DNA from: Bacteroidota bacterium
Lineage (GTDB): Bacteria; Bacteroidota; Ignavibacteria; Tepidaquicellales; Tepidaquicellaceae
Assembly (NCBI GenBank): GCA_018266845.1
Contig: JAFDZO010000012.1
Coordinates: forward strand, 62,001-126,000
Reading direction: 5' to 3'
DNA: 64,000 nucleotides
How positions within the stretch are numbered: the stretch's first letter is position 1; each line of letters begins with the position of its first letter. Under the pieces are notes generated by a model, which ran no database searches, was not told the origin of the DNA, and worked only from the letters and a program-made list of their open reading frames with translations. Positions 63,768 through 64,000 of the stretch are shown one piece after another. The position numbers were made by a program, and so were the translations under genes.

Positions 63768-64000
63768 ATGAAAAAACTTTGTCTTTTATTCATTTTAGTC
63801 CTCACTTCTCTCTCCCTTAAAGCTCAAATTCCTTCAAAGGTTAATATTGACGACTATGAAAAGCTCGTAGCCGAAGCAAAAGAGCACCGCAAAACACGGT
63901 TGCTTACGCTTGACCAGTTCAACGAAGAAGCTAAAAAGCAGGGGGTGATCATCCTTGATGCGCGATCTGATAAAATGTATAATGCAAAGCACATTAAAGG
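63768..64000 (+). CDS. Secreted rhodanese-like protein, cut off by the window end
   Basis: Visible 77 codons. Signal peptide (MKKLCLLFILVLTSLSLKAQ) and the beginning of a rhodanese domain, 'GVIILDARSDKMYNAKHIKG', whose 'LDARS...HIKG' is the family signature. The catalytic Cys lies beyond the window. Periplasmic rhodanese-like proteins often take part in sulfur or phage-shock-like stress chemistry. It stands directly downstream of the ATGTTAC repeat array. Confidence 0.85.
   Translation, partial: MKKLCLLFILVLTSLSLKAQIPSKVNIDDYEKLVAEAKEHRKTRLLTLDQFNEEAKKQGVIILDARSDKMYNAKHIK

Noticed and set aside
1-64000. CRISPR arrays, tRNA or rRNA genes, insertion sequences
   Set aside because: No regularly spaced long repeats, cloverleaf-like segments, rRNA-like stretches or transposase motifs were seen by eye.

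Overview
This AT-rich 64 kb stretch looks chromosomal and comes from the Bacteroidota/Chlorobiota side of the FCB group, most likely an Ignavibacteria-like bacterium. Supporting this are seven secreted proteins with type IX secretion (T9SS) C-terminal sorting domains built around YPNPFNP, an lpt/kds lipopolysaccharide cluster (so two membranes), Bacteroidota-style promoter elements (TTTG / TAnnTTTG), weak Shine-Dalgarno use, and a cbb3 oxidase with fused CcoN-CcoO. No rRNA, tRNA, CRISPR array, prophage or transposase was recognised.

Layout. 1-7.4 kb: edge of a probable sugar-nucleotide transferase, a large Glu-rich helical protein, alr, dnaA and recN. The gaps on both sides of dnaA hold seven exact copies of the 9-mer TTATTAACA, a DnaA-box-like word, so this is a candidate bipartite origin. 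7.4-8.9 kb: a two-gene cassette of a membrane-anchored PLD-fold-like protein overlapping a glycerophosphodiester phosphodiesterase. 9.0-19.3 kb: a Crp/Fnr regulator followed by a complete cbb3 oxidase locus (ccoI, ccoS, a DUF302 gene, ccoNO, ccoQ, ccoP, ccoG, ccoH, a SafE-like gene). A 28-bp palindrome with an FNR-like core lies about 62 bp upstream of the predicted start of transcription of this locus. Together these suggest a microaerobic respiration module whose regulator is its neighbour.

19.4-40.1 kb: mainly secreted proteins: beta-propellers with YCF48-like or BNR-like repeats, a PQQ-type sugar dehydrogenase, an M1 peptidase, a YHYH protein and a metalloprotease split by an in-frame stop. 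Among them lie an ABC transporter pair, an arylamine N-acetyltransferase, lipoproteins, a small degenerate GIY-YIG-like protein and a type II NADH dehydrogenase.

40.2-53 kb: mfd, a DUF433/DUF5615 toxin-antitoxin pair whose toxin carries an amber stop, rsmA, a penicillin acylase homologue, a cytochrome P450, a PlsC-like acyltransferase, a second intact DUF433/DUF5615 pair, DinB and YhcH proteins and an ABC transporter. 53-64 kb: a compact five-gene envelope operon, the kdsD-lptC-ostA operon, an rRNA uracil methyltransferase, two unknown envelope proteins, a noncoding array of ATGTTAC-N4-ATGTTAC repeats, and the start of a secreted rhodanese.

The strongest candidates for something new are the TTATTAACA boxes paired with changed DnaA recognition residues, the palindrome/promoter controlling the cbb3 locus together with its embedded DUF302 gene, the ATGTTAC repeat array, and the PLD-like/GDPD cassette. 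All positions were read by eye; no database search or folding program was run.
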